Shown piece by piece: positions 7,644-15,046 of a DNA stretch of 15,968 nt. A program made the translations under genes and the position numbers. The notes under the pieces are model-generated. The model saw only the letters and a program-made list of their open reading frames with translations, ran no database searches and had not been told where the DNA came from. The stretch's first letter is position 1; each line of letters begins with the position of its first letter. Source of the stretch: Marinosulfonomonas sp. (GTDB lineage Bacteria > Pseudomonadota > Alphaproteobacteria > Rhodobacterales > Rhodobacteraceae); the NCBI GenBank assembly GCA_015494385.1, contig WGBJ01000014.1, positions 1 through 15,968 on the forward strand, in the 5' to 3' direction.

Positions 7644-7677
7644 CCCAAATATCCGCGCCGCAGGCATAGAATCTTTT
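7644..7677. repeat. 34-bp intergenic repeat, copy 2
   Basis: This matches copy 1 (5359-5392) at 31 of 34 positions in the same orientation. The differences are G for C at 7655, C for G at 7661 and T for C at 7675. It begins 13 bases after the stop of the PaiB-like gene and lies about 80 bases before the next start codon. The GGAGG of copy 1 is broken to GCAGG here, so this copy is not a ribosome-binding site. Confidence 0.8.
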
Positions 7678-7723
7678 GGCGGGGACATTGCAAAATTGGA
7701 CAAAATCCCCGCAAATACCTACA

Positions 7724-7729
7724 TATAAG
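7724..7729 (+). promoter_or_regulatory. Possible -10 box upstream of the 92-aa gene
   Basis: TATAAG matches the -10 consensus at five of six positions, 28 bases before the ATG at 7758. The best -35-like hexamer, TGGACA, is 21 bases upstream, outside the normal spacing. It is the only promoter-like signal I see in this gap. Confidence 0.25.
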
Positions 7730-7757
7730 GCAGATGCACTGTCAGGGAGGACATGAA

Positions 7758-8036
7758 ATGCCCCTACCGCTTGCCCCTATCGCCGGTTTTGCACTGCGCT
7801 ATGGCACCGTGGCACTGGCCACTTACGCCATGACCCGCAAGGTTGCCATCGGCCGCCGCGACCAGCGGGCCGAGGACGCGCTGGATGATCTGGACGAAGG
7901 CCTGTCTGTGCGCCGTGAACCCGGTCAGACCAACACCGCCGCCAAATTCCACCGCACGATCCGGCTGGGCGAAAACGGCCCCGGTGTGGAAATCGACATC
8001 TCGGCGCTTGGGCGCTTTTCAATCAGGAAACTCTGA
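7758..8036 (+). CDS. Small membrane-anchored protein of unknown function (92 aa)
   Basis: I do not recognise this protein. The reading frame is open further upstream, but the ATG at 7758 has GGAGG seven bases before it and begins a sensible N-terminus. Residues 5-27 are hydrophobic and small-residue rich (LAPIAGFALRYGTVALATYA), a likely single membrane helix. A charged stretch follows (GRRDQRAEDALDDLDEGLSV), then a polar tail with KFHRTIRLG and GVEIDISALGRFSIRKL, which could form beta strands. The net picture is a short inner-membrane anchor with a soluble C-terminal tail. The next gene, a GST, starts four bases after its stop, so the two are almost certainly co-translated. Codon use is like that of its neighbours. 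Confidence 0.75.
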   Translation: MPLPLAPIAGFALRYGTVALATYAMTRKVAIGRRDQRAEDALDDLDEGLSVRREPGQTNTAAKFHRTIRLGENGPGVEIDISALGRFSIRKL

Positions 8037-8040
8037 AATC

Positions 8041-8649
8041 ATGCAACTATATTACGCCTCCGCCTCGCCCTTTGCCCGCAAGGTTATGGTCACCCTGCAT
8101 GAAACCGGCCAACTGGACGAGGTAGAGCTGCTACCGGCCACCGGCACCCCGCTGGATGCAACCGACATGCCCACGGCCCATAACCCGCTGGGCAAACTGC
8201 CAGCCCTTACCCGCCCCGATGGCCCCGCGATTTACGACAGCCGCGTGATCTGCCGCTATCTGGATGCCCGTGCGGATGCGGGGCTGTATCCGGACCGCAC
8301 CCTTTGGGAAACCCTGACGCTGGAGGCCACGGCGGACGGGATCATGGATGCCGCTGTGCTGATGGTTTACGAGGGGCGTTGCCGTCCCGAAAACCTGCAA
8401 TCCGCGGACTGGGTGAACGGGCAATGGAATAAAATCAGCCGCGCACTGGACGCGCTGACCACCCGCTGGATGAGCCACCTTGCCGGCCCGCTGGACATGA
8501 GCCACATCGCGATTGGCTGTGCGCTGGGTTATCTGGATTTTCGCCACGATGATCGCAACTGGCGCAAAGGACGCGATACACTGGACGACTGGTTCGCCGC
8601 CTTTGCCGAACGCCCCGCAATGAAGGCCACCCGCCCCGTGGCGGCCTGA
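8041..8649 (+). CDS. Glutathione S-transferase family protein
   Basis: This 202-residue two-domain GST begins MQLYYASASPFARKV, the common bacterial S-P-F-[AV]-R-K-V active-site start, where a serine near residues 7-9 would stabilise the glutathione thiolate. NPLGKLPAL at 48-56 contains the conserved cis-proline, and IYDSRVICRYL at 64-74 is the glutathione gamma-glutamyl contact region, with D-S in place of the commoner E-S. The C-terminal helical domain includes DMSHIAIGCALGYLDFR. It differs from the GST at 5392 in active-site type (no CPxA), so the two are not recent duplicates. The start follows the stop of the small upstream gene by four bases, with only a distant AGGA, consistent with translational coupling. 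The substrate is unknown. Confidence 0.9.
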   Translation: MQLYYASASPFARKVMVTLHETGQLDEVELLPATGTPLDATDMPTAHNPLGKLPALTRPDGPAIYDSRVICRYLDARADAGLYPDRTLWETLTLEATADGIMDAAVLMVYEGRCRPENLQSADWVNGQWNKISRALDALTTRWMSHLAGPLDMSHIAIGCALGYLDFRHDDRNWRKGRDTLDDWFAAFAERPAMKATRPVAA

Positions 8650-8768
8650 TTGTTGCACCCGCGCAATTTCACAGGAAAAACTGCCTGATTAACTGCGTTT
8701 AAATGTCCTCATCGCATTGTAATGCTGGACGCGCCCCGATTCCAGAGCTAAACACCGCGCCAAGGAGC

Positions 8769-8780
8769 GCTGTTAACAGC
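8769..8780. repeat. 12-bp perfect palindrome upstream of petA
   Basis: GCTGTTAACAGC is perfectly self-complementary and lies 64 bases before the petA start, followed directly by a second small palindrome, GCCGCGGC (8779-8786). This could be a regulator-binding site or the 5' leader of the petABC transcript. No known operator (FNR, RegA) matches. I see no convincing -35/-10 pair in the 194-base gap from 8650 to 8843. Confidence 0.35.
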
Positions 8781-8843
8781 CGCGGCCAAACCTGTGGGCG
8801 TGGCTACATTGCAGATAAATATGCAGAGAGAGGAGGGATTCCA

Positions 8844-9404
8844 GTGTCCCAGACAGAAGATAACCCAGGCAGCCGCAGGGATTTCCTGTATTACGCTACC
8901 GCCGGAACTGGCGCAGTCGCCGTCGGCGCAGCCGTATGGCCGCTTGTGAACCAGATGAACGCCAGTGCGGATGTCCGTGCCCTTTCATCTATCCTTGTCG
9001 ATGTTGCCGATGTCGAAACCGGCACGCAAATCACAGTGAAATGGCGCGGCAAGCCCGTGTTCATCCGTCGCCGTGACGAAACAGATATCAAACTGGCCCG
9101 CGAAACCCCGCTGGAAGATCTGGTTGATACCGAAAGCCGCAATGCCAACAAACCCGGCACAGACGCATCCGACCAAAACCGCACGCTGGACGAAGACGGC
9201 GAATGGCTGGTGATGATGGGTGTTTGTACCCACCTTGGCTGTGTGCCTCTGGGTGGTGCCTCGGGTGATTTCGGCGGCTGGTTCTGCCCCTGTCACGGTT
9301 CGCACTACGACAGCGCCGGCCGTATCCGCAAAGGCCCTGCGCCACGGAACCTGGATGTTCCTGTTTGCGCATGGTTCGACGACACAACAATCAAGCTCGG
9401 ATAA
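8844..9404 (+). CDS. petA: Ubiquinol-cytochrome c reductase iron-sulfur (Rieske) subunit
   Basis: This is the Rieske 2Fe-2S subunit of the cytochrome bc1 complex, which takes one electron from ubiquinol at the Qo site and passes it to cytochrome c1. A twin-arginine type uncleaved anchor opens the protein: R-R-D-F-L at residues 11-15, then a hydrophobic helix to about 35. A flexible hinge follows (NQMNASADV). Cluster box 1 is CTHLGC (C128, H130, C133) and box 2 is CPCHGS (C148, C150, H151); C133 and C150 should form the disulfide. At 186 residues it is close to the Rhodobacter size. The GTG at 8844 is chosen because GGAGGG lies six bases before it and the protein then starts as its homologues do; an in-frame ATG at 8703 would add 47 unrelated residues. 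Confidence 0.96.
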   Translation: MSQTEDNPGSRRDFLYYATAGTGAVAVGAAVWPLVNQMNASADVRALSSILVDVADVETGTQITVKWRGKPVFIRRRDETDIKLARETPLEDLVDTESRNANKPGTDASDQNRTLDEDGEWLVMMGVCTHLGCVPLGGASGDFGGWFCPCHGSHYDSAGRIRKGPAPRNLDVPVCAWFDDTTIKLG

Positions 9405-9416
9405 AGGGAGTTAGTA

Positions 9417-10724
9417 ATGTCTGGTATTCCTCACGATCATTACGAGCCCAAGACGGGCTTTGAAAAATGGCTGCACAGCCGCCTGCCCATTGTCGGGCTG
9501 GTTTACGATACAATCATGATCCCCACACCCAAAAACCTGAACTGGATGTGGATCTGGGGCATCGTGCTGGCGTTCTGTCTGGTGCTGCAAATCATCACCG
9601 GCATCGTGCTGGCCATGCACTATACACCGCATGTCGATCTGGCCTTTGCCTCGGTTGAACATATCATGCGCGATGTGAACGGCGGCTATATGCTGCGGTA
9701 TCTGCACGCAAATGGCGCATCCCTGTTCTTTATCGCCGTTTATATCCACATCTTCCGCGGTCTTTACTACGGCTCATACAAGGCCCCGCGCGAAGTGACA
9801 TGGATCATCGGTATGCTGATCTATCTGGCCATGATGGCAACCGCGTTCATGGGCTACGTTCTGCCTTGGGGGCAAATGTCCTTCTGGGGTGCGACCGTGA
9901 TCACCGGCCTGTTCGGTGCAATTCCGTTCATCGGCGAAAGCATCCAGGCCTGGCTGCTGGGCGGACCTGCCGTGGACAACGCCACGCTGAACCGCTTCTT
10001 CTCGCTGCATTACCTGCTGCCTTTCGTGCTGGCTGCACTTGTCGCCATTCACATCTGGGCATTCCACACCACAGGGAACAGCAACCCGGCCGGCGTCGAA
10101 GTGCGTCGCGGATCAAAAGAAGAAGCCGAAAAAGACACGCTGCCCTTCTGGCCCTACTTCGTGATCAAGGATTTGTTCGCGCTGGCCATCGTGCTGCTGA
10201 TCTTCTTTGCAGTGGTCGGTTTCATGCCCAACTACCTGGGCGAGCCTGACAACTACATCGAGGCCAACCCGCTGGCGACACCGGCGCACATTGTGCCCGA
10301 ATGGTACTTCCTGCCCTTCTACGCCATCCTGCGCGCCTTTACGGCTGACGTCTGGGTCGTGCAACTGGCCAACTGGGTATCCTTCGGCATCATCGACGCC
10401 AAATTCTTTGGCGTGATTGCGATGTTCGGGGCGATTGCGGTTATGTTCCTGGTGCCTTGGCTGGATACATCCTCCACTCGCTCGGGCCGGTTCCGCCCGA
10501 TGTTCAAGTGGTGGTATATGCTGCTGGTCATCGACTTCCTCGTGCTGATGTGGGGCGGTTCGCGTCCGACAACGGGCATCTACCCGATCATCTCGTTGAT
10601 CGCATCGGCCTATTGGTTCGCCTATTTCCTCGTCATCCTGCCATTGCTTGGCGTGATCGAGAAACCGACGACACCACCGGCCACGATCGAAGACGATTTC
10701 AATGCCCACTACGGCAACCATTAA
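9417..10724 (+). CDS. petB: Ubiquinol-cytochrome c reductase cytochrome b subunit
   Basis: This 435-residue membrane subunit carries hemes bL and bH and the Qo and Qi quinone sites of the bc1 complex. The four heme ligands are H97, H111, H198 and H212, the same numbers as in Rhodobacter cytochrome b. The Qo-site P-E-W-Y motif is at 294-297 ([17 protein letters not shown]), and [18 protein letters not shown] holds the cd1-helix region. Eight transmembrane helices are expected and the hydrophobic segments fit; the chain is full length and not split into b6 and subunit IV. The ATG is 12 bases after the petA stop with GGGAG six bases upstream. No common Qo-inhibitor change was assessed. The call is very secure. 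Confidence 0.98.
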   Translation: MSGIPHDHYEPKTGFEKWLHSRLPIVGLVYDTIMIPTPKNLNWMWIWGIVLAFCLVLQIITGIVLAMHYTPHVDLAFASVEHIMRDVNGGYMLRYLHANGASLFFIAVYIHIFRGLYYGSYKAPREVTWIIGMLIYLAMMATAFMGYVLPWGQMSFWGATVITGLFGAIPFIGESIQAWLLGGPAVDNATLNRFFSLHYLLPFVLAALVAIHIWAFHTTGNSNPAGVEVRRGSKEEAEKDTLPFWPYFVIKDLFALAIVLLIFFAVVGFMPNYLGEPDNYIEANPLATPAHIVPEWYFLPFYAILRAFTADVWVVQLANWVSFGIIDAKFFGVIAMFGAIAVMFLVPWLDTSSTRSGRFRPMFKWWYMLLVIDFLVLMWGGSRPTTGIYPIISLIASAYWFAYFLVILPLLGVIEKPTTPPATIEDDFNAHYGNH

Positions 10725-10740
10725 GAAAGGAAACGGGACA

Positions 10741-11544
10741 ATGTTTAAGAAACTTGCGATCACCGCAGTCACCGCCCTGACCCTTTCGGTTGGGGGTGTT
10801 GCGGCCAGTGAAAAGATCCACACCGAAAGCGTGGACTTTTCCTTCGAAGGACCATTCGGCACATATGACCAGAACCAGCTGCAACGCGGCCTTCAGGTCT
10901 ACACCGAGGTATGCTCGGCCTGTCACGGTTTGAAATTCGTGCCCATTCGCACCCTTGGTGACGAAGGTGGCCCGAACCTGCCCGATGACCAGGTCCGCGC
11001 CTATGCCAAACAGTTCGACATCTATGACCCCGAAAAGGACGAGGACGTTCCGCGCAAGCCGACCGACCACTTCCCGACTTCGGCTGATCCGAACGCCCCT
11101 GACCTGTCGCTGATGGCCAAGGCCCGCAAAGGCTATGAAGGCCCTTACGGCACCGGCATGAACCAGCTGTTCCGCGGCATCGGCGGACCCGAGCATATCG
11201 TGTCCATCCTGAACGGCTACACCGGTGAAGAAAAGGAAGAGGCAGGCACGACCTACTACGAAAACCACGCCTTTCCTGGCGGCTGGATTTCCATGCCTCC
11301 GCCCCTGTATGGCGAGGATGTCGAATTTGCCGACGGTTCCAGCAACGAGCTGGAAAAAGAAGCCATCGACGTTGCTGCTTTCCTGATGTGGACAGCCGAA
11401 CCCAAGATGATGGACCGCAAAAAGTCCGGCTTCATCGCGGTTATTCTGCTGACCATGCTGTCGGTTCTGCTTTATGCAACCAACAAACGCCTCTGGGCAC
11501 CGGTTAAAAAGCGCGCCAAGGAAGAAACATCCGGCGAAAGCTGA
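10741..11544 (+). CDS. petC: Ubiquinol-cytochrome c reductase cytochrome c1 subunit
   Basis: Cytochrome c1 takes electrons from the Rieske protein and delivers them to soluble or membrane-bound cytochrome c. A Sec signal peptide covers about residues 1-22 ([20 protein letters not shown], then AAS). The heme c site is C-S-A-C-H at 58-62, and the methionine ligand is M185 in WISMPPPL. A single C-terminal membrane anchor spans about 229-246 ([18 protein letters not shown]), followed by a basic cytoplasmic tail. C58 and C61 are the only cysteines in the mature protein, so the loop disulfide known in Rhodobacter capsulatus c1 is absent. The start at 10741 has GAAAGG upstream and lies 16 bases after petB; an earlier in-frame ATG inside petB lacks a signal peptide logic. 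The call is very secure. Confidence 0.97.
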   Translation: MFKKLAITAVTALTLSVGGVAASEKIHTESVDFSFEGPFGTYDQNQLQRGLQVYTEVCSACHGLKFVPIRTLGDEGGPNLPDDQVRAYAKQFDIYDPEKDEDVPRKPTDHFPTSADPNAPDLSLMAKARKGYEGPYGTGMNQLFRGIGGPEHIVSILNGYTGEEKEEAGTTYYENHAFPGGWISMPPPLYGEDVEFADGSSNELEKEAIDVAAFLMWTAEPKMMDRKKSGFIAVILLTMLSVLLYATNKRLWAPVKKRAKEETSGES

Positions 11545-11570
11545 TCTTCGGACCAGACAATAAGATAAAG

Positions 11571-11600
11571 AAACCCCGCCCTGATCCGGCGGGGTTTTTT
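11571..11600. terminator. Strong rho-independent terminator after petC, probably bidirectional
   Basis: A 10-bp perfect stem, AAACCCCGCC with GGCGGGGTTT, encloses a 7-base loop and ends in TTTTTT on the plus strand. It lies 26 bases after the petC stop. On the minus strand the same stem is followed by CTTTATCTTA, so it can also end the convergent thiBPQ transcript, whose last stop is at 11611. Confidence 0.93.
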
Positions 11601-11610
11601 ATTGGGCCCC

Positions 11611-12303
11611 TTATCCCAGATAGTGCTGCAATGCCTTTGGCGGATCGGCAAACAACAGGCCTGTTTCAACAGGCGCCTGTGCCTCGCCCTCTGCCACCAG
11701 AACCGTCCGCTGCGCAATCCGTTTCGCATCCTCGGGATCATGGCTGACCATCATCAATGTGGCCCCCGTTTCGCCCATCAGGTCGCGCACCAATTCCAGC
11801 ATTTCCACCTTCAGCGCCGGACCCAGCGCCGCAAATGGCTCGTCCAGCAACACCAGCGGGTTGCCCCGCAACAACATCCGCGCCAGCGCCACACGGCTTG
11901 CCTGCCCGCCCGACAGCGCCGCCGGTTTGCGCGCGCCGTATCCGGCCAGCCCGACGCGCTCCAGTGCAGCTTCAACCTGCGCCTTCTGATCGGCCGACAG
12001 ACGCAAATCCGGCCGCAACCCCAGCCCCACATTCTGCGCCACAGTCATATGCGGGAACAGGTTGTTATCCTGAAACAGAATACTGACAGGCCGCTTGCCG
12101 GGTGCTGTTCCGGCCATATCCCGACCATCCCACAACACCCGCCCCGAGGTCGGCTCCAAAAAACCCGCAACCACATTCAGCAGCGTTGATTTCCCTCCGC
12201 CCGAGGGGCCGATCACCGCCAGCATCTCGCCATCCCGCACCGCAAAATCCGCGTGCAGGCTGAACCCGTCCTGCGTATAGCGCATATCCTCAAACGTCAG
12301 CAT
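11611..12303 (-). CDS. thiQ: Thiamine/TPP ABC transporter ATP-binding protein
   Basis: ThiQ is the ATPase of the thiamine importer. With the start at 12303 it has 230 residues. Walker A is GPSGGGKST (about 32-40), the Q-loop is Q78, the signature is LSGGQ (130-134), Walker B is LVLLDEP (150-156) and the switch histidine is H188. The D-loop reads A-A-L-G-P, where most ABC ATPases have A-L-D, so the D-loop aspartate is a glycine. The ATG at 12303 is preferred over one 21 bases upstream because it has GGAGG eight bases before it and begins directly with the first beta strand (MLTFEDMRY). It overlaps the end of thiP by 14 bases, and the terminator at 11571-11600 follows. The thiamine assignment rests on the operon and riboswitch. 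Confidence 0.93.
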   Translation of the reverse strand: MLTFEDMRYTQDGFSLHADFAVRDGEMLAVIGPSGGGKSTLLNVVAGFLEPTSGRVLWDGRDMAGTAPGKRPVSILFQDNNLFPHMTVAQNVGLGLRPDLRLSADQKAQVEAALERVGLAGYGARKPAALSGGQASRVALARMLLRGNPLVLLDEPFAALGPALKVEMLELVRDLMGETGATLMMVSHDPEDAKRIAQRTVLVAEGEAQAPVETGLLFADPPKALQHYLG

Positions 12304-13849
12304 CCGCGCGTCCTCCGCGATCAAAAATCCAGAACAACAGCAGCGACAAGCCCAGCAACAAAACCGCCGCCCCCGCCGCCTGATCCATCCGGTAAGCGGC
12401 CATCAGGCGATACATCTGCAACGGCAATGTCGCGCCGTTCGGATCGGAAAACAAGGCGATCACCCCCAGATCCCCCATCGACAGTGCCGCCGCCAGCCCC
12501 GCCGAAAACCCCAACGGGCGGCGCAGGCGGGGCCACATCACCAGACGCATCCGCACCCAGCCGCTCATCGCCAGACTGTCGGCCAACCGCCCGTAACTGC
12601 CCTCGACCTCGCGCACCGCTGGCACAAGGGTGCGCAGGGCAAAGGGCAGGCTCATCACCGCGTTGACAAAGGCCGTGACCGGCAGGGCCAGTGCCACCGG
12701 ATCGGTCAGCGGAAACAGCACGATGAACAGCCCCGCGCCGATCACCAAGGGCGATGCGGCCAGTGTGATGTATCCGATGCTTTCCACCAGCACCGCGCCA
12801 CGGTGCAACCGCACCACCAGCAGCGCCAGCAACAGCGCCAATCCGGTGCTGATAAGCATTGACACCAGCGCCACCCCCAATGAGCGCCCAGCCGCCGCAT
12901 AAACGCTTGCGGGCAGGGAAAACACATAGGGCAGCCCGTCGATCAGGATCATCCCCAGCGGCACAATCAAAAACAGCGCCACCGCCGTCAGCAACAGCGC
13001 ATCCCGCCAGCCTGCCGTTGCGTCCCAACGTTCAACCGTCCGGTCCAGCCCCCCGCCCATCATAGAGGGCACCGAGACCCGCAACATCACCCCTGCGGCA
13101 ATGGCCCCGAGGGTGAATTGCAACCCCGCCAGCAACGCCGCGCGGCCAAGGTCGAAATCGAACCGGAAGGCCTGATAGATCGCCAGTTCCACCGTGGTGG
13201 ATTTCGGCCCCCCGCCCAGCGCCAAGGCCACCGCAAAGCTGGTCATGCAGATCAGGAAGATCACCATGAACGCGCCCGGCAGGGTGCTGCGCAGCATCGG
13301 GTATTCCAGCACCCGCGCCACATCACGCGGGCCAAATCCAAGTGATGCCGCCAGCCGGAACCGTTCAGCCGGTATCGCCAGCCAGCCTTGTAGAATAAGG
13401 CGTGTCGCCAGCGGCAGGTTGAAAAACACATGCGCCAGCACGACCCCGTGCAGCCCATAGATATGCACTGGCGGCAAGCCGACCCAGCCCAACAGGGTGC
13501 TGAGTATTCCGCTGCGCCCGAACACCGCCAGCAGACCCAGAACGGCCACGATCACCGGCAGGATGAACGGCGCGCCCAGCAGGGTGATCAGCAAGCCTCG
13601 CCCGACAAACCGCCGCCGCGCCAAGGCCCGTGCCACCGGCACCGCCAACCCCACGCTGATGCCTGCCGAAAGCGTAGCTTGCAGTAAGGTAAATCGCACC
13701 GCCGCCCAATCCGCAGCCCCCAGTGCGGCAGGCGTTTCTGCCCGCCACAACAGGGCCGCAAGCGGCGCGATGATCAGGGCCAGCAAGAGCAGTACTGCCC
13801 CGAAACCGGCCCAGATCAAAGGGGTTATTTTGAAAGCGCGGTCAGCCAT
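12290..13849 (-). CDS. thiP: Thiamine/TPP ABC transporter permease
   Basis: ThiP is the membrane channel of the thiamine importer, a fused double permease in which one chain supplies both halves. At 519 residues it is close to the usual 530 or so. It has about twelve hydrophobic helices in two sets. Two cytoplasmic EAA-type loops that dock ThiQ are visible: PAERFRLAASLGFGPRDVAR at 160-179, and a second in the last quarter (YGRLADSLAMSGWVRMRLV). The gene overlaps thiB by 25 bases upstream and thiQ by 14 bases downstream, the tight packing usual for thiBPQ. Iron (Fbp-type) importers have similar fused permeases; the TPP riboswitch in front of the operon decides for thiamine. Confidence 0.93.
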   Translation of the reverse strand: MADRAFKITPLIWAGFGAVLLLLALIIAPLAALLWRAETPAALGAADWAAVRFTLLQATLSAGISVGLAVPVARALARRRFVGRGLLITLLGAPFILPVIVAVLGLLAVFGRSGILSTLLGWVGLPPVHIYGLHGVVLAHVFFNLPLATRLILQGWLAIPAERFRLAASLGFGPRDVARVLEYPMLRSTLPGAFMVIFLICMTSFAVALALGGGPKSTTVELAIYQAFRFDFDLGRAALLAGLQFTLGAIAAGVMLRVSVPSMMGGGLDRTVERWDATAGWRDALLLTAVALFLIVPLGMILIDGLPYVFSLPASVYAAAGRSLGVALVSMLISTGLALLLALLVVRLHRGAVLVESIGYITLAASPLVIGAGLFIVLFPLTDPVALALPVTAFVNAVMSLPFALRTLVPAVREVEGSYGRLADSLAMSGWVRMRLVMWPRLRRPLGFSAGLAAALSMGDLGVIALFSDPNGATLPLQMYRLMAAYRMDQAAGAAVLLLGLSLLLFWIFDRGGRADADV

Positions 13850-14811
13850 TCAGCCAGCGCCACATCCCGCAACGCATCCGCCTGATCGGCCGGAACCAAC
13901 AGCGATTTTTCCGGTGTGATCAGGGTTTCAAAACCATCCGGCAAACCGTCTGCCGGCGTGATGGCCGGATACATCCAGTTGGTCGTCGGGATGATCGACT
14001 GGAACGCGTCCGACACCATGAATTGTAGGAACGCATCTGCCAGTTCCGGCTGATCGGTTCCGGCCAGTTTGGCGGCAACCTCGATCTGCATGTAATGGCC
14101 CTCGGCAAAGGGTGCCGCCGCCTTGGTGTCGTCCTGTTCCGCGATCAGGTGATAGGCGGGCGATGTGGTGTAGGACAGCACCATATCGGCCTCGCCCTCA
14201 AGGAACATGCCATAGGCTTCGGACCAGCCCTTGGTGACGGTGACGATGTTGTCCGACAGCCCTTCCCAGATCATTGGCGCCTCGTCCCCGTAGGCGTCTT
14301 TCACCCACAGCAACAGCCCCAGACCGGGGGTCGAGGACCGCGGGTCCTGAATGACGATCTTCAGATCAGATACGGCCAGTGCTTTGAAATCGGCGGGCGG
14401 GATGACCAGTTTGGTTTTGTCATAGACAAAGGCAAAATAGCCCCAGTCGTAAGGCACGAATGTCGCGTCGTCCCATGCCACGGGCAGATCGTATTTCGCG
14501 CTGATGCCGGATGGCGCAAACAGGCCGGTTTTGGTGGCTGTTGCCGTCAGGTTGGTGTCCAGCCCCAACACCACATCGGCCTTGGTGCGCGCACCTTCCA
14601 GACGGATGCGAGCCAGCAACGCGGCCCCATCGCCTGTGCCGACGAATTGCAGATCACAGCCGCAAACCTCTTCAAACGCCTTTTCCACCGCCGGGCCGGG
14701 GCCCCAGTCGGATACGAAACTGTCGTAGGTGTATACTGTCAAAACGGGGATCTCTGCGGCGGCCACGCTGGCCATTACGCAAAATCCCGCAGCAAATATG
14801 GATGTCTTCAT
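13825..14811 (-). CDS. thiB: Thiamine/TPP-binding periplasmic protein
   Basis: ThiB captures thiamine, its phosphate or its pyrophosphate in the periplasm and delivers it to ThiPQ. The 328-residue protein has a Sec signal peptide with likely cleavage after A19 (MASVAAA then EIPVLTVYTYDSF). The mature chain begins with the family phrase V-Y-T-Y-D-S-F and continues with GDGAALLARIRLEGARTKAD and VVLGLDTNL, as in TbpA-type proteins. PTTNWMYPAI near the C-terminus is also typical. It is the first gene of the operon, with GGAG eight bases before its ATG. That Shine-Dalgarno can pair with a complementary octamer just after the riboswitch, so TPP should repress translation (inference). Confidence 0.94.
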   Translation of the reverse strand: MKTSIFAAGFCVMASVAAAEIPVLTVYTYDSFVSDWGPGPAVEKAFEEVCGCDLQFVGTGDGAALLARIRLEGARTKADVVLGLDTNLTATATKTGLFAPSGISAKYDLPVAWDDATFVPYDWGYFAFVYDKTKLVIPPADFKALAVSDLKIVIQDPRSSTPGLGLLLWVKDAYGDEAPMIWEGLSDNIVTVTKGWSEAYGMFLEGEADMVLSYTTSPAYHLIAEQDDTKAAAPFAEGHYMQIEVAAKLAGTDQPELADAFLQFMVSDAFQSIIPTTNWMYPAITPADGLPDGFETLITPEKSLLVPADQADALRDVALAEWLTALSK

Positions 14812-14816
14812 CTTTC

Positions 14817-14857
14817 ATTCTCCATCTATGCAGGCGGGCGGGGCAAAGGTGGAGAAT
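14817..14857 (-). promoter_or_regulatory. Riboswitch expression platform: thiB Shine-Dalgarno and its complementary anti-SD
   Basis: On the minus strand the Shine-Dalgarno segment TGGAGAAT (14824-14817) is perfectly complementary to ATTCTCCA (14857-14850), which lies a few bases after the riboswitch. Pairing would hide the ribosome-binding site. There is no T-run after this hairpin, so control is probably of translation rather than transcription. Confidence 0.65.
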
Positions 14858-14861
14858 TCCA

Positions 14862-14948
14862 AAACCTTCCCTCCGCCGGTCCTAACCGGTTCAGGTTCAA
14901 CGGGTCCGCAAATTCGCGTCTCAGCCAACGAAGGCTCCCCGAGGTAAT
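14862..14948 (-). ncRNA. TPP riboswitch (THI element)
   Basis: On the minus strand this leader has the thi-box in order: CTCGGGGAGCC (from about 14943), GGCTGAGA (CTGAGA at 14924-14919), then ACCCGTTGAACCTGA (GAACCTGA at 14898-14891), then the ACCGGTTAGGACCGGCGGAG segment ending in GGGAAGGT (to 14864). The closing P1 helix can form between ACCT (14946-14943) and AGGT (14867-14864). The aptamer binds thiamine pyrophosphate and lies upstream of thiB, which fits repression of uptake when TPP is abundant. The conserved cores are intact. Confidence 0.95.
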
Positions 14949-14952
14949 CCCA

Positions 14953-14981
14953 CATCTATGCCCCGTTTTCCCCTGTGACAA
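14953..14981 (-). promoter_or_regulatory. Candidate promoter of the thiBPQ operon
   Basis: On the minus strand TTGTCA (14981-14976, five of six matches to the -35 consensus) is followed after 17 bases by TAGATG (14958-14953, three of six). It would start transcription near 14946, right at the 5' edge of the riboswitch P1 helix. The spacing is ideal but the -10 is poor. Confidence 0.4.
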
Positions 14982-14992
14982 GCCAAAATCCC

Positions 14993-15021
14993 TTGAGGCA
15001 GCGGCATACGGGCGTTACACG
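14993..15021 (+). promoter_or_regulatory. Candidate promoter of aroC
   Basis: TTGAGG (14993-14998) and TACACG (15016-15021) are separated by 17 bases and lie upstream of the aroC Shine-Dalgarno AAGGAG (15033-15038). Both boxes are partial matches. It would lie back to back with the thi promoter in a compact divergent control region. Confidence 0.3.
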
Positions 15022-15046
15022 CATAAGAACAAAAGGAGCATCATTG

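Noticed and set aside
5392-8649. The two GST genes as a recent duplication bounded by the 34-bp repeats
   Set aside because: The two proteins differ in active-site type and overall sequence, and the second repeat does not flank the second GST on its outer side.
8652-8668. TTGC...GCAA inverted repeat after the second GST, a possible terminator
   Set aside because: The stem is only four bases and no T-run follows.
8703-8843. In-frame 47-codon N-terminal extension of petA from the ATG at 8703
   Set aside because: The extension has no similarity to Rieske N-termini, and the GTG at 8844 has a strong Shine-Dalgarno and gives the expected start.
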